A model generated the notes under the pieces. That model did no database searches, was not told where the DNA came from, and saw only the letters and a program-made list of their open reading frames with translations. Positions 9,458 to 17,795 of a stretch of 64,000 bases of DNA are shown here, one piece after another. The stretch is taken from the NCBI RefSeq assembly GCF_000196795.1, contig NC_014259.1:2480001-2544000 (forward strand), in the 5' to 3' direction. Every line of letters begins with the position of its first letter. Position 1 is the first letter of the stretch. Origin of the DNA: Acinetobacter oleivorans DR1. GTDB taxonomy: Bacteria > Pseudomonadota > Gammaproteobacteria > Pseudomonadales > Moraxellaceae. Position numbers and translations under genes: made by a program.

Positions 9458-10102
9458 ATGACATGGACAATAACAATGAATAATGAACATTTTAAGCTGT
9501 ACACAGATTCACAATTTCTAAGCCCCTACGCGTTTACAGTTTTTGTAGGGCTACATGAAAAACAAATTCCATTTGAAATAGCGACCATCAACTTAGGCCA
9601 GCAAGGCCAGTTTGAAAAATCTTATGTAGCAAAGTCATTAACTGCCAAAGTGCCTGTACTTGAGCATAACGATTTTGCCTTATCAGAATCATCTGCCATT
9701 TTGGAATATCTTGAAGAGCTTTATCCAAACACATCTATTTATCCAAAAGATATTCAAGCACGCGCAAGAGCAAGACAAATTCAGGCATGGCTCCGATCAG
9801 ACTTAATTGCACTAAGAACTGAACGACCAACCGATGTTATTTTTATTCAGCCCAAGTCCACTCCACTTTCAGAAGAAGGCAAAAAAGCTGCGGAGAAACT
9901 TTTCTTTGTTGCAGAAAAACTTCTTGCGTCTGATGCCGAATTTCTTTTTGGTTCATGGAGCATTGTGGATGCTGAACTTGCCCTGATGCTGCAACGCCTT
10001 ATTCAAAATGGTGATGCTGTACCAGAACGTTTAAAAAACTATGCATTACAGCAATGGCAACGACCGACCGTACAAAAATGGCTTGCCTTGCGACATAAAT
10101 AA
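9458..10102 (+). CDS. yfcF: Glutathione S-transferase, YfcF-like
   Basis: A 214-residue soluble glutathione transferase. The N-terminal thioredoxin-like half includes SPYAFTVFVGLHEKQIPFE, the cis-proline region KVPVLEHNDF and the glutathione-contacting SESSAILEYLEELYP. A helical C-terminal half follows. It resembles E. coli YfcF, which is linked to peroxide resistance. A second ATG in frame at 9476 could be the true start, since neither has a clear Shine-Dalgarno. The next gene, 33 bases downstream, is another glutathione transferase, so the two are probably co-expressed. Confidence 0.85.
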   Translation: MTWTITMNNEHFKLYTDSQFLSPYAFTVFVGLHEKQIPFEIATINLGQQGQFEKSYVAKSLTAKVPVLEHNDFALSESSAILEYLEELYPNTSIYPKDIQARARARQIQAWLRSDLIALRTERPTDVIFIQPKSTPLSEEGKKAAEKLFFVAEKLLASDAEFLFGSWSIVDAELALMLQRLIQNGDAVPERLKNYALQQWQRPTVQKWLALRHK

Positions 10103-10135
10103 ATCCTTATATTTACACCAAACATGAGATAAAAA

Positions 10136-10984
10136 ATGAGCGATTCAAACTATATTCCTCCACAAGTTTGGCAATGGACTGGAGAGAAAACCGATTTAAA
10201 CCAACCTACCTCAGGTGCGCGTTACGAGCATACACTTCCAGTAGGGAAACATCCGCTCCAGCTCTATTCTTTAGCAACGCCTAATGGTCAAAAAGTCACT
10301 ATTTTGCTAGAAGAGCTTTTAGCATTAGGTCATCAAGATGCTGAATATGATGCATGGCTGATTAAAATTGGTGAAGGACAGCAATTTGGCAGTGGCTTTG
10401 TCGAAATTAATCCCAACTCTAAAATTCCAGCATTAGTTGACCATAGCCAAAACCCACCATTAAGAGTGTTTGAATCTGGCTCAATTTTGCTTTACTTGGC
10501 TGAAAAGTTTAAAGCTTTCATTCCAACTGATATTGCTGCACGTACTGAATGCCTTAATTGGTTATTCTGGCAAATGGGTAGCGCGCCATACTTAGGTGGT
10601 GGTTTTGGGCATTTTTATGCTTATGCACCCATTAAAGTTGAATATGCGGTTAACCGCTTTGCCTTGGAAACAAAACGCTTACTTGATGTGTTAGATCAGC
10701 ATCTAGCAAAGCATGAATATTTGGCTGGTTCTGAATATAGCATCGCTGATATTGCGGCGTTCCCTTGGTATGGTGGTCTTGTTAAAAACTGGGTGTATAA
10801 CGGCGCGGAGTTTTTAGGTGTCGATCAATATAAAAATGTTCAGCGCTGGGCAGATGCGATTTTAGCGCGCCCTGCGGTTCAACGTGGTCGTATGGTCAAC
10901 CGTACTTTTGGTGATTTAGCTACACAGTTGCATGAACGCCATGATGCGAGTGATTTTGAGACCAAGACTCAAGATAAAGTTTAA
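10136..10984 (+). CDS. yghU: Glutathione-dependent disulfide-bond oxidoreductase, YghU-like
   Basis: A 282-residue member of the Nu-class glutathione transferases (YghU/YfcG group), which reduce disulfides using two glutathiones. The N-terminal YIPPQVWQW, the LYSLATPNGQKVTILLEEL segment, the INPNSKIPALVD cis-proline loop and FESGSILLYLAEKF are characteristic. The C-terminal domain carries LFWQMGSAPYLGGGFGHFY. It follows the YfcF-like gene closely and ends at a strong bidirectional terminator. Confidence 0.93.
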   Translation: MSDSNYIPPQVWQWTGEKTDLNQPTSGARYEHTLPVGKHPLQLYSLATPNGQKVTILLEELLALGHQDAEYDAWLIKIGEGQQFGSGFVEINPNSKIPALVDHSQNPPLRVFESGSILLYLAEKFKAFIPTDIAARTECLNWLFWQMGSAPYLGGGFGHFYAYAPIKVEYAVNRFALETKRLLDVLDQHLAKHEYLAGSEYSIADIAAFPWYGGLVKNWVYNGAEFLGVDQYKNVQRWADAILARPAVQRGRMVNRTFGDLATQLHERHDASDFETKTQDKV

Positions 10985-11000
10985 TCATCATTTTTAAATA

Positions 11001-11029
11001 AAACCCACTTTTGCTCAAAAAGTGGGTTT
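11001..11029. terminator. Bidirectional rho-independent terminator
   Basis: Two perfect 12-base arms, AAACCCACTTTT and its complement, surround a five-base loop. A/T runs lie on both sides. It serves the YghU-like gene (+) and the convergent DUF2000 gene (-). Confidence 0.85.
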
Positions 11030-11051
11030 TATCATTCTTCCAATAAAAATC

Positions 11052-11459
11052 TTATTGATGTAAAGAAAGTCCTTTAATTGCTTTATCAACTGCCTTTTTA
11101 GGTCCTCTTAACGCCACTCCGACCAAATTTAGTTGATTCGCATCGTCAGCTAAAAAAACCGCCCGATTATCCTCATCATTTCCTGTAGAAAACATGGCAT
11201 GTACATAGGGAATTATCGTTAAATCTTGCTCAATTGCTTTCCGATGTGCTTTTTGTAGACCAGATAACTCCCCCTCAAATACCAACATCGGCTGCCCTAA
11301 CATGTTGCCATACTCATAGCCATTCGCATCGATATAAGGTTTCCCCAACATTTCAGGTACAGCAGAGGCAATCCCCGTTGCCAAAAAAGCCACCACATTT
11401 AATCTCTGCCACGTCGCAAGATCATTACGGACAATCAGCGCAATTTTTGTGTCAAACAT
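11052..11459 (-). CDS. DUF2000 family protein
   Basis: A 135-residue soluble protein whose start (KIALIVRNDLATWQRLNVVAF, residues about 5-25) is typical of DUF2000. These small proteins have a PTH2-like fold and no established function. There is no signal peptide or membrane segment. It stands alone on its strand, convergent with the YghU-like gene, and its promoter side faces a perfect 16-base inverted repeat about 60 bases away. Confidence 0.75.
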   Translation of the reverse strand: MFDTKIALIVRNDLATWQRLNVVAFLATGIASAVPEMLGKPYIDANGYEYGNMLGQPMLVFEGELSGLQKAHRKAIEQDLTIIPYVHAMFSTGNDEDNRAVFLADDANQLNLVGVALRGPKKAVDKAIKGLSLHQ

Positions 11460-11519
11460 AAACCTCTTTCCTGAATCATAACTTTAACTCGCTCATCATG
11501 ACTCATTTAGATTTTTCTC

Positions 11520-11561
11520 GTCTTGTACGTTTGTGCAGGAGCCATCACAAACGTACAAGAC
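11520..11561. repeat. Perfect 16-base inverted repeat with 10-base loop
   Basis: GTCTTGTACGTTTGTG at 11520-11535 is mirrored exactly at 11546-11561 around the loop CAGGAGCCAT. It lies between the divergent DUF2000 and LysE-type genes. It could be an operator, or a hairpin in the leader of the lysE-like transcript. It is not followed by a T run, so it is not a standard terminator. Confidence 0.85.
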
Positions 11562-11613
11562 CATAAATTTGCGAGTCACTATGCTGGGTTGTTTTTGTTT
11601 CAGCAGATACGTT

Positions 11614-12216
11614 ATGGAAATCTTTTTTTATACCTTGAGTGTGATGTATAGCCCTGGTCCTGTAAATTTTATGGGACTAAACGCTGGGCTAACCGGACAA
11701 TTCAAAAGAACAATTTATTTTTTTATAGGTGTCGGTTGTGCAATGCTGATGTTATTCATGATTTTTGGATATATCGGTGCCGCGATCATTCCACAAAATG
11801 CCTTGCACTATATTGCTTTGTTTGGCGCGTGTTATACGTTTTACCTTTCATATCAAATGCTAAAGTCAGATATTGATATTAGTGACGAAGCCACTGAAGT
11901 TCAGGCACTTTCATTCTGGAATGGTTTCTGGATACAAGCTTTAAACCCAAAAGGAATTTTAGTGATTCTGCCTGTTACAACCATTATGTACCCGACAGCA
12001 CATATCATTGGCGTTCAAATATTCTTAGTATCATTGCTCATTTCACTGGGTGCAGCTGGCGCGCCCTGTCTTTATTCTTGGGCAGGTGCAGTGTTAGGTA
12101 AAAAAATTAAAAATAAAATCTGGTTTAATCGTATAAACAAAGTCATGGGAATGATGCTAATCGTTTCTGGCATATTTATGTTTTATGATTTTTTGAAAGG
12201 CATGAGCCTAATTTAA
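11614..12216 (+). CDS. LysE-family amino-acid/metabolite exporter
   Basis: An inner-membrane exporter of the LysE/RhtB superfamily with about six hydrophobic segments. The start MEIFFYTLSVMYSPGPVNFMG carries the family SPGP motif, and the ALNPKGILVILP segment is also typical. The open frame extends upstream to 11533, but that part lies inside a perfect inverted repeat and is not family-like. I therefore start at 11614; an alternative ATG is at 11581. The substrate is unknown. The convergent AraC-family gene just downstream is a possible regulator. Confidence 0.82.
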   Translation: MEIFFYTLSVMYSPGPVNFMGLNAGLTGQFKRTIYFFIGVGCAMLMLFMIFGYIGAAIIPQNALHYIALFGACYTFYLSYQMLKSDIDISDEATEVQALSFWNGFWIQALNPKGILVILPVTTIMYPTAHIIGVQIFLVSLLISLGAAGAPCLYSWAGAVLGKKIKNKIWFNRINKVMGMMLIVSGIFMFYDFLKGMSLI

Positions 12217-12230
12217 GTTAAAGTCTATGT

Positions 12231-12254
12231 CAGCCTAAACAGGCTGGCTTTTGT
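12231..12254 (+). terminator. Rho-independent terminator after lysE-like gene
   Basis: CAGCCT at 12231-12236 pairs with AGGCTG at 12241-12246 around AAAC. A T-rich stretch follows. Confidence 0.65.
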
Positions 12255-13073
12255 TTAAGAAGAGAGCTTATTGATCATCCGCCATCGGGCTGGAGTCAAT
12301 CCAAATGCTTTTAGAAAATGACGTGTCATATGGCTTTGATCAAAAAATCCTGCAATCAATGAAGCTTGAGTTAAAGACTCTCCATACATCAAACAGGACT
12401 TCACAACTTCCAGCCTACGCATGGTCATATATCGATGTGGACTTGTACCAAACAGTAGTCGAAAATCGCGTGAAAGACTCCAGCGGTCTCGTCCCACATT
12501 TTTTTCAATATCATCTAAAGAGATATTTTCATATAAAGAGGCATGTATAAATTCTCTAGCGCGCTCTGCTGCGACATAGTCATAAGAATGTGAGGTGCGC
12601 TGATTATTACCAGAAATTTCGTACAGTGTGGTTGCCAGATCATATAAAGCATCTTGTTTTTCTAAAGGATCAATATGTTGATCCATTCCCTGTAATAAAA
12701 CATCAGTTGCTTTAAATAAACGGGGATCCTGACTCAAGCCATTTTCAAAAAATGGTAAAGGTTTACCTTTCATAATTTCCTGTAGGGTTGCAGGTTCTAC
12801 GTACACCATCCGATATCTAAAACCATCTCGACTACCTGACTCTCCATCATGTTTTTCATCAGGATGTAAAACCATCGTCATACCCGGCTGGCTATGTTTC
12901 ATCTCTCCACGATAATGAAAGCTTTGAACACCGGTTAATGTTCGACCAATGGCAAAAGTATCGTGACGATGCGACTCATAAGCATGATCGGTAAAAAAGG
13001 CTTCAATTCGTTCGAGACTATTCGGGTCAGAATTTCTAACAATCCAATCATTTGCATTGGGTAATTCAATCAC
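12255..13073 (-). CDS. AraC-family transcriptional regulator
   Basis: A 272-residue regulator with an N-terminal cupin-like sensor (SHRHDTFAIGRTLTGVQSFHYRG, residues about 34-56) and a C-terminal double helix-turn-helix (from about residue 165; ASLIAGFFDQSHMTRHFLKAFG in the second). The start is GTG at 13073, with GGTGA upstream; the overlapping upstream ATG runs straight into a stop. In many genomes such AraC proteins sit beside LysE exporters and control them. Here the two genes converge, so the link is suggestive. Confidence 0.88.
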   Translation of the reverse strand: MIELPNANDWIVRNSDPNSLERIEAFFTDHAYESHRHDTFAIGRTLTGVQSFHYRGEMKHSQPGMTMVLHPDEKHDGESGSRDGFRYRMVYVEPATLQEIMKGKPLPFFENGLSQDPRLFKATDVLLQGMDQHIDPLEKQDALYDLATTLYEISGNNQRTSHSYDYVAAERAREFIHASLYENISLDDIEKNVGRDRWSLSRDFRLLFGTSPHRYMTMRRLEVVKSCLMYGESLTQASLIAGFFDQSHMTRHFLKAFGLTPARWRMINKLSS

Positions 13074-13133
13074 ATATTCACCAAAATTTTATATGTGCTA
13101 GAGAGCATTCTACCTATACGTTATACGCTATCG

Positions 13134-14036
13134 TTATTTTGAAAAATAGCCTGTATATAACTCACTCAGCCAAGCGACAAAAACGCGTACGCGTGGCGAG
13201 AGCTGCCTGTGCTGCGGATATAAAGCAGAAACAGACATCTTCGGGATTTCCCACGCAGATAAAACCTCAACCAACTGCCCGTCTTTTAACTCATTCGCCA
13301 CATGGTAGCGCGGAACCTGAATTAAACCTGCCCCACGTAAAGCAGATAATACATAGTTTTCAGCATCATTTACCGCGATCCAGCTTTTCAAAAAATAATC
13401 TTGTTTTTTGCCATTCACCATCAATTCAAATGGATAATTCCGTCCGCCTGATGTCGAAAAGAAATTGACACAATAATGTGATAACAAATCTTCTGGTTGC
13501 TGTGGTGTTCCATGTTTATTTAGATAGTCAGGACTTGCGCAAATGACTTGTGGCATATCGACCAAATGTCTAGCAATTAAAGTGGAATCATCCAAACGCC
13601 CCGCTCTCACCACACAGTCTATCCCTTCCCGAATCAGATCAACCAAACGATCACCCGTACTAATTACAAGTTCAATGTCGGGATATAACTCGTGAAATTG
13701 ATCGATATTGGGTAAAACAATTTTAGTCGCATGTGCGCCTGATAAATCGACACGTAATAAACCACGGGGCTGTGCAATTACATTCCGTAAAGATGATTCG
13801 GCATCATCAAGTTCCGATAATATTTGTGTACAACGCTCATAAAATGCTTGCCCATCTAGTGATGGTCTTACATGCCGAGTCGTCCGCTCTAGCAATCGAC
13901 ACTGTAAATTATTTTCTAACTCTTTAATGGCATTACTTGCTGTAGCGCGTGGGATATTTAGCTGATCGGCTGCCTGACTAAAACTACCCAGCTCTACTAT
14001 GCGGGTAAAAAGTTGCAAGGTATCAAATTTATCCAT
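13134..14036 (-). CDS. LysR-family transcriptional regulator
   Basis: A 300-residue LysR regulator of the group that begins MDKFDTLQLFTRIVELGSF. The HTH is QAADQLNIPRATASNAIKELE, followed by the LLERTTRHVRPSLDG wing. The effector-binding domain covers residues about 90-295. It is divergent from the SDR gene at 14162, its likely target. LysR proteins of this subgroup commonly repress an adjacent short-chain dehydrogenase. The effector is unknown. Confidence 0.9.
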   Translation of the reverse strand: MDKFDTLQLFTRIVELGSFSQAADQLNIPRATASNAIKELENNLQCRLLERTTRHVRPSLDGQAFYERCTQILSELDDAESSLRNVIAQPRGLLRVDLSGAHATKIVLPNIDQFHELYPDIELVISTGDRLVDLIREGIDCVVRAGRLDDSTLIARHLVDMPQVICASPDYLNKHGTPQQPEDLLSHYCVNFFSTSGGRNYPFELMVNGKKQDYFLKSWIAVNDAENYVLSALRGAGLIQVPRYHVANELKDGQLVEVLSAWEIPKMSVSALYPQHRQLSPRVRVFVAWLSELYTGYFSK

Positions 14037-14161
14037 GGTGCTCGCTTTTAACCCTATCTATTATTAATAAATATGGAATTATCTTATCCAATTATGAAGA
14101 TTTATCCCATATTTCTATATTATTAAAATAAGCCATACCTACTCAAACAGGCAATCTAAAA

Positions 14162-14899
14162 ATGAATATTTCAAGAAAAACAGCTCTGGTTACTGGCGCA
14201 TCACGCGGTATTGGTCGTGCTATTGCTGAACGCTTAGCTCAAGATGGTTTTTATGTCATTGTTAACTATGCTGGCAATAAAGTGCATGCCCAAGCCACTG
14301 TAGAGCACATTATTGAGCAAGGTGGTCAAGCCTCAGCTATTCAAGCAGACGTTGCAAATGAACATGAGGTGAGTGGTTTATTTCAAGAAGCAAAAGCGAT
14401 TAACGGTCAATTAGACGTTGTGGTTCATAGTGCCGGTATTATGCCTATGGCAAAAATTACCCCTGAAAGTCTGCCAGATTTCGATAAAGTAATTCATACC
14501 AATTTACGTGGTGCATTTTTAATATTAGCGCATGCAGCCGAAACAGTACCAGATGGTGGCCGAATTATTACGCTTTCAACGAGTGTAATTGCCAAATCTT
14601 TTCCTTTATATGGTCCCTATATTGCTTCAAAAGCAGGTGTAGAAGGTTTGGTACATGTGTTAGCAAATGAGTTACGTGGACGAAATATCACTGTAAATGC
14701 CGTTGCGCCCGGCCCGACAGGCACAGACCTTTTTTACAATGGAAAAACCGAAGAGCAAGTGGCAGCAATTGCAAAACTCGCTCCCTTGGAAAGAATCGGA
14801 ACACCTGAAGAAATTGCCAGTGTAGTTGCCATGCTAGCTGGCCCAGATGGACGGTGGGTAAATTCACAAGTCATTCGAGTAAATGGTGGATTTGCTTAA
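14162..14899 (+). CDS. SDR-family oxidoreductase (FabG-like)
   Basis: A 245-residue classical short-chain dehydrogenase/reductase. Visible features are the nucleotide-binding TGASRGIGRA near residue 11, the structural HSAGIMPMA segment, the catalytic serine in TLSTS, the YIASK active-site motif near residue 156, and NAVAPGPTGTD after it. It probably reduces a carbonyl or oxidises an alcohol using NADP(H), but the substrate is unknown. It is divergent from a LysR gene 125 bases away and followed by a terminator. Confidence 0.9.
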   Translation: MNISRKTALVTGASRGIGRAIAERLAQDGFYVIVNYAGNKVHAQATVEHIIEQGGQASAIQADVANEHEVSGLFQEAKAINGQLDVVVHSAGIMPMAKITPESLPDFDKVIHTNLRGAFLILAHAAETVPDGGRIITLSTSVIAKSFPLYGPYIASKAGVEGLVHVLANELRGRNITVNAVAPGPTGTDLFYNGKTEEQVAAIAKLAPLERIGTPEEIASVVAMLAGPDGRWVNSQVIRVNGGFA

Positions 14900-14904
14900 T
14901 ATTT

Positions 14905-14941
14905 AAAACCATATGGATTATTTTAACCCATATGGTTTTTA
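14905..14941 (+). terminator. Rho-independent terminator after SDR gene
   Basis: AAAACCATATGG (14905-14916) pairs with CCATATGGTTTT (14928-14939) and runs into a T tract. Each arm holds the self-complementary CCATATGG. Confidence 0.8.
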
Positions 14942-15011
14942 CCAAACGTTAAAATATTTTAAACATATTATTAGAAGAACTTTATAAGATTAATTAATAC
15001 GGTTTTATATA

Positions 15012-15082
15012 AAATATTTAGCTTGCTTATTTATTAAAAAAATATATATAAATAGATATTACTTATTTTTGCTTATATTTAA
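15012..15082. promoter_or_regulatory. Candidate regulator sites upstream of the sulfur operon
   Basis: This AT-rich stretch holds AAATATTTAGCTT (15012-15024), which recurs exactly at 25940-25952 ahead of the ABC importer. It also has GCTTATTTATTA (15025-15036) and GCTTATATTTAA (15071-15082). Sulfur genes in gammaproteobacteria are often controlled by the LysR protein CysB, but binding here is inference. Confidence 0.4.
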
Positions 15083-15135
15083 AAACGCGTAAATTGAACA
15101 ATAACAATCTGAATCGAAGATAAGGAATTATTTAA

Positions 15136-15645
15136 ATGAATGCCAAATTAAATACTGAAAACCCATCTAGTTTTATCTCTTCGAGTTCTAATACATCTTT
15201 GTCAAAAGACACTATTCTTAGTAAAGCACAGCAATACGCACAAGACCATGAACTTAATTTTAGTGGCAGTTTATCACCTACTGATGCATGGCAGCTCGTA
15301 CAACAAGGCGAAGCTGTTTTAGTTGATGTACGTACCAATGAAGAACGTAAATTTGTGGGTTATGTCCCTGAAAGTGTTCATGTCGCTTGGGCAACAGGCA
15401 CATCGTTTAACCGTAATCCACGCTTTTTAAAAGAACTCGAAACAAAAGTTGGCAAAGACAAAACCATTCTTTTGTTATGCCGTAGTGGCAACCGTTCAGC
15501 ACAAGCTGCCGAGGCCGCATTTAATGCTGGTTTTGAGCACATTTATAACGTTCTTGAAGGCTTCGAAGGCGATCTAAATGATCAGCAACAGCGTAATCAG
15601 AAAAATGGCTGGCGCATCCATCAACTTCCTTGGCAACAAGACTAA
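15136..15645 (+). CDS. Rhodanese-like sulfurtransferase
   Basis: A 169-residue single-domain rhodanese. Residues 1-35 are Ser/Thr-rich and likely flexible. The domain then runs from about residue 48 (TDAWQLVQQGEAVLVDVRTNEER) to 160, with the active-site loop CRSGNRS and catalytic cysteine C115. Rhodaneses pass sulfane sulfur from a donor to an acceptor through a cysteine persulfide. It is first of four genes in line: rhodanese, serine acetyltransferase, encapsulin shell, cysteine desulfurase. Rhodaneses and serine acetyltransferases are recurrent neighbours of Family 2A encapsulins. There is no signal peptide, so it is cytoplasmic. Confidence 0.93.
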   Translation: MNAKLNTENPSSFISSSSNTSLSKDTILSKAQQYAQDHELNFSGSLSPTDAWQLVQQGEAVLVDVRTNEERKFVGYVPESVHVAWATGTSFNRNPRFLKELETKVGKDKTILLLCRSGNRSAQAAEAAFNAGFEHIYNVLEGFEGDLNDQQQRNQKNGWRIHQLPWQQD

Positions 15646-15681
15646 TATTTTAATCAATTTTCAGTGAATCAAGGAAAGCTT

Positions 15682-16605
15682 GTGACTCAATGGAACATTA
15701 ATGCGGTTGTACAAGGTTTACAACAAGCAAGGCATGACTGGCGTCAGCAGCAACACAGGACCAAAGAATTTGGGGGCCGTGAACTTCCATCTAAAGAAGC
15801 GTTAAAAGCTATTTTAGATGACCTATGTGGAATTTTATTCCCAATGCGTTTAGGCCCTGCTGACTTACGTCAAGAAACTGAAGATTCTTATATTGCCTAT
15901 ACTTTAAATCGGGTACTCACAGCCTTACATGCTCAAGTACAACTGGCTTTAAATTATGAAGCAAAACGTCATTTGAGTCATTCGAACGCAGTCCAACAGC
16001 CAGAAGAACTTGCTCAAAATATTGTGCAGGATTTTGCCAACACCTTACCCTCTATACGACGTCTTTTAGACGGCGATGTGCGTGCTGCTTATGAAGGCGA
16101 TCCGGCGGCGCATAGTGTGGATGAGGTATTACTTTGCTATCCAGGCATATTTGCGATTATTCATCATCGAATAGCGCATCAACTGTATGCCCAAGTGCCT
16201 TTATTGTCGCGCATTATTTCCGAGTTGGCGCATTCTGCAACTGGTATTGATATTCATCCGGGTGCAAAAATCGGTAAAGGATTTTTCATCGATCATGGTA
16301 CGGGTGTGGTGATTGGTGAAACTAGCGTTATTGGAGAGCGTGTTCGTATTTATCAGGCAGTGACCCTTGGAGCGAAACGATTTGAAACGAATGATGATGG
16401 TGGTTTGAAAAAAGACTATACACGCCATCCAATTGTTGAAGATGACGTGGTGATCTATGCAGGTGCTACTATTTTAGGTCGTATTACGATTGGTCGAGGG
16501 TCCATTATTGGGGGAAATGTCTGGCTTACACATAGTATTCCCGCAGGAAGCCAGATTTTACAGTCACCACTGGAGTCTTATCAAAAAAATCCAGAATTTA
16601 AATAA
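15682..16605 (+). CDS. epsC: Serine O-acetyltransferase, EpsC/CysE type
   Basis: Transfers acetyl from acetyl-CoA to serine, giving O-acetylserine, the acceptor for sulfide in cysteine synthesis. The protein has a long helical N-terminal part and a C-terminal left-handed beta-helix with hexapeptide repeats (IDIHPGAKIGKGFFIDHGTG, then VVIGETSVIGERVRIYQ). An upstream GTG at 15664 is possible. I start at GTG 15682 because AGGA lies six bases before it, giving 307 residues. It follows the rhodanese gene by 36 bases. The equivalent gene beside the cyanobacterial encapsulin srpI is srpH. Confidence 0.92.
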   Translation: MTQWNINAVVQGLQQARHDWRQQQHRTKEFGGRELPSKEALKAILDDLCGILFPMRLGPADLRQETEDSYIAYTLNRVLTALHAQVQLALNYEAKRHLSHSNAVQQPEELAQNIVQDFANTLPSIRRLLDGDVRAAYEGDPAAHSVDEVLLCYPGIFAIIHHRIAHQLYAQVPLLSRIISELAHSATGIDIHPGAKIGKGFFIDHGTGVVIGETSVIGERVRIYQAVTLGAKRFETNDDGGLKKDYTRHPIVEDDVVIYAGATILGRITIGRGSIIGGNVWLTHSIPAGSQILQSPLESYQKNPEFK

Positions 16606-16862
16606 ATCGTATTCATAATTTTATATATAAGAGTTTTAACCAATATATTAAAAACATGAATTTGGTATATATAAATCAGTTTATTACTTATTTATATTAA
16701 ATTTTCATAAACATATGCTTATTCATAATAAGTGAACTGTGTTCATTTATTTATACCTTATTCATATTTTGAAAATCGAATATTTAATTCTAATCTGTTA
16801 ACACGATAATTTAAAAATTTAACATTTTATAACCAAGCCACTGTAATAAGGAAAAATGATTC
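16606..16862. promoter_or_regulatory. AT-rich leader of the encapsulin gene with repeated CTTATT motifs
   Basis: The 257-base gap before the shell gene suggests its own promoter. It contains the palindrome CTTATT-CAT-AATAAG (16718-16732) and related ACTTATTTATA (about 16687) and CTTATTCATA (about 16758) copies. These resemble the GCTTAT motifs upstream of the rhodanese gene. An AAGGA lies about ten bases before the shell ATG. Confidence 0.45.
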
Positions 16863-17795
16863 ATGGCGAAAAATACTGACAAAGCCCAACTTGCGCTGGG
16901 GGACCACGCAGCCCGTCAACTGGCCAATGCAACCAAAACTGCTCCCCAACTTTCTACAATTACTCCCAGATGGCTGACTCACTTACTTCAATGGCTTCCT
17001 GTTGAAGCAGGTATCTACCGCTTAAACCGTGTAAATAATACTGATGATATTCAAGTCGCTTGCACACAACGTGATGAAGCAACTTTACCTCAAACTTTTG
17101 TTGATTATGACCCAGAACCACGCGAATACTTTTTAAATGGTGTGTCTACTGTTTTAGATGTACATACACGTGTTGCTGACCTTTACAGCAGCCCACACGA
17201 CCAAATTAAAGAACAGCTTCGTTTAACGATTGAAACCATTAAAGAACGTCAAGAAAGTGAGCTTATCAATAACCCCGAATACGGTTTACTGGCAAGTGTG
17301 ACAGATGACCAACGTATTTCGACTTTAAATGGCCCACCTACTCCAGATGATCTTGATGATTTGCTACGTAAAGTCTGGAAAGAACCGGGATTTTTCCTAG
17401 CACACCCTGATGCGATTGCCGCATTTGGCCGTGAATGTACACGCCGTGGTGTGCCACCTCCAACGGTTAGCTTATTTGGTTCGCAATTCATTACATGGCG
17501 CGGTATTCCACTCATTCCATCAAATAAAATTCCTGTAGAAGATGGCAAAACTAAAATCTTGCTGCTTCGTGTTGGTGAAAAGCGTCAAGGGATTGTTGGT
17601 TTGTTCCAACCAGGTCTTGCTGGTGAACAGTCACCAGGGCTTTCAGTACGCTTTATGGGAATTAACCGTAACGCGATTGCGTCGTATCTAATCTCGTTAT
17701 ATTGCTCACTTGCAGTACTCACTGATGATGCGTTGGCAGTATTAGATGATGTGGAGGTGGACAAATATCATGACTACCCAGTTAACTACAAGTAA
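16863..17795 (+). CDS. Family 2A encapsulin nanocompartment shell protein
   Basis: A 310-residue HK97-fold shell protein, recognised as a Family 2A encapsulin (SrpI-like). It starts with a polar N-terminal arm (AKNTDKAQLALGDHAARQLANATKT), then has WLPVEAGIYRLNRVN, PREYFLNGVSTVLDVHTRVADLY and the C-terminal SLFGSQFITWRGIPLIPSNKIPV block typical of the family. Shells of this family assemble into cytoplasmic icosahedral compartments of 60 subunits that package a cysteine desulfurase. In Acinetobacter such a compartment has been reported to store elemental sulfur. The cargo gene follows directly and overlaps its 3' end by 26 bases. The start is the ATG at 16863; an upstream ATG at 16856 is out of frame. 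Confidence 0.95.
   Translation: MAKNTDKAQLALGDHAARQLANATKTAPQLSTITPRWLTHLLQWLPVEAGIYRLNRVNNTDDIQVACTQRDEATLPQTFVDYDPEPREYFLNGVSTVLDVHTRVADLYSSPHDQIKEQLRLTIETIKERQESELINNPEYGLLASVTDDQRISTLNGPPTPDDLDDLLRKVWKEPGFFLAHPDAIAAFGRECTRRGVPPPTVSLFGSQFITWRGIPLIPSNKIPVEDGKTKILLLRVGEKRQGIVGLFQPGLAGEQSPGLSVRFMGINRNAIASYLISLYCSLAVLTDDALAVLDDVEVDKYHDYPVNYK

Noticed and set aside
11533..11613. N-terminal extension of the LysE-type exporter
   Set aside because: It runs through a perfect inverted repeat and is not exporter-like. The family N-terminus begins at 11614.
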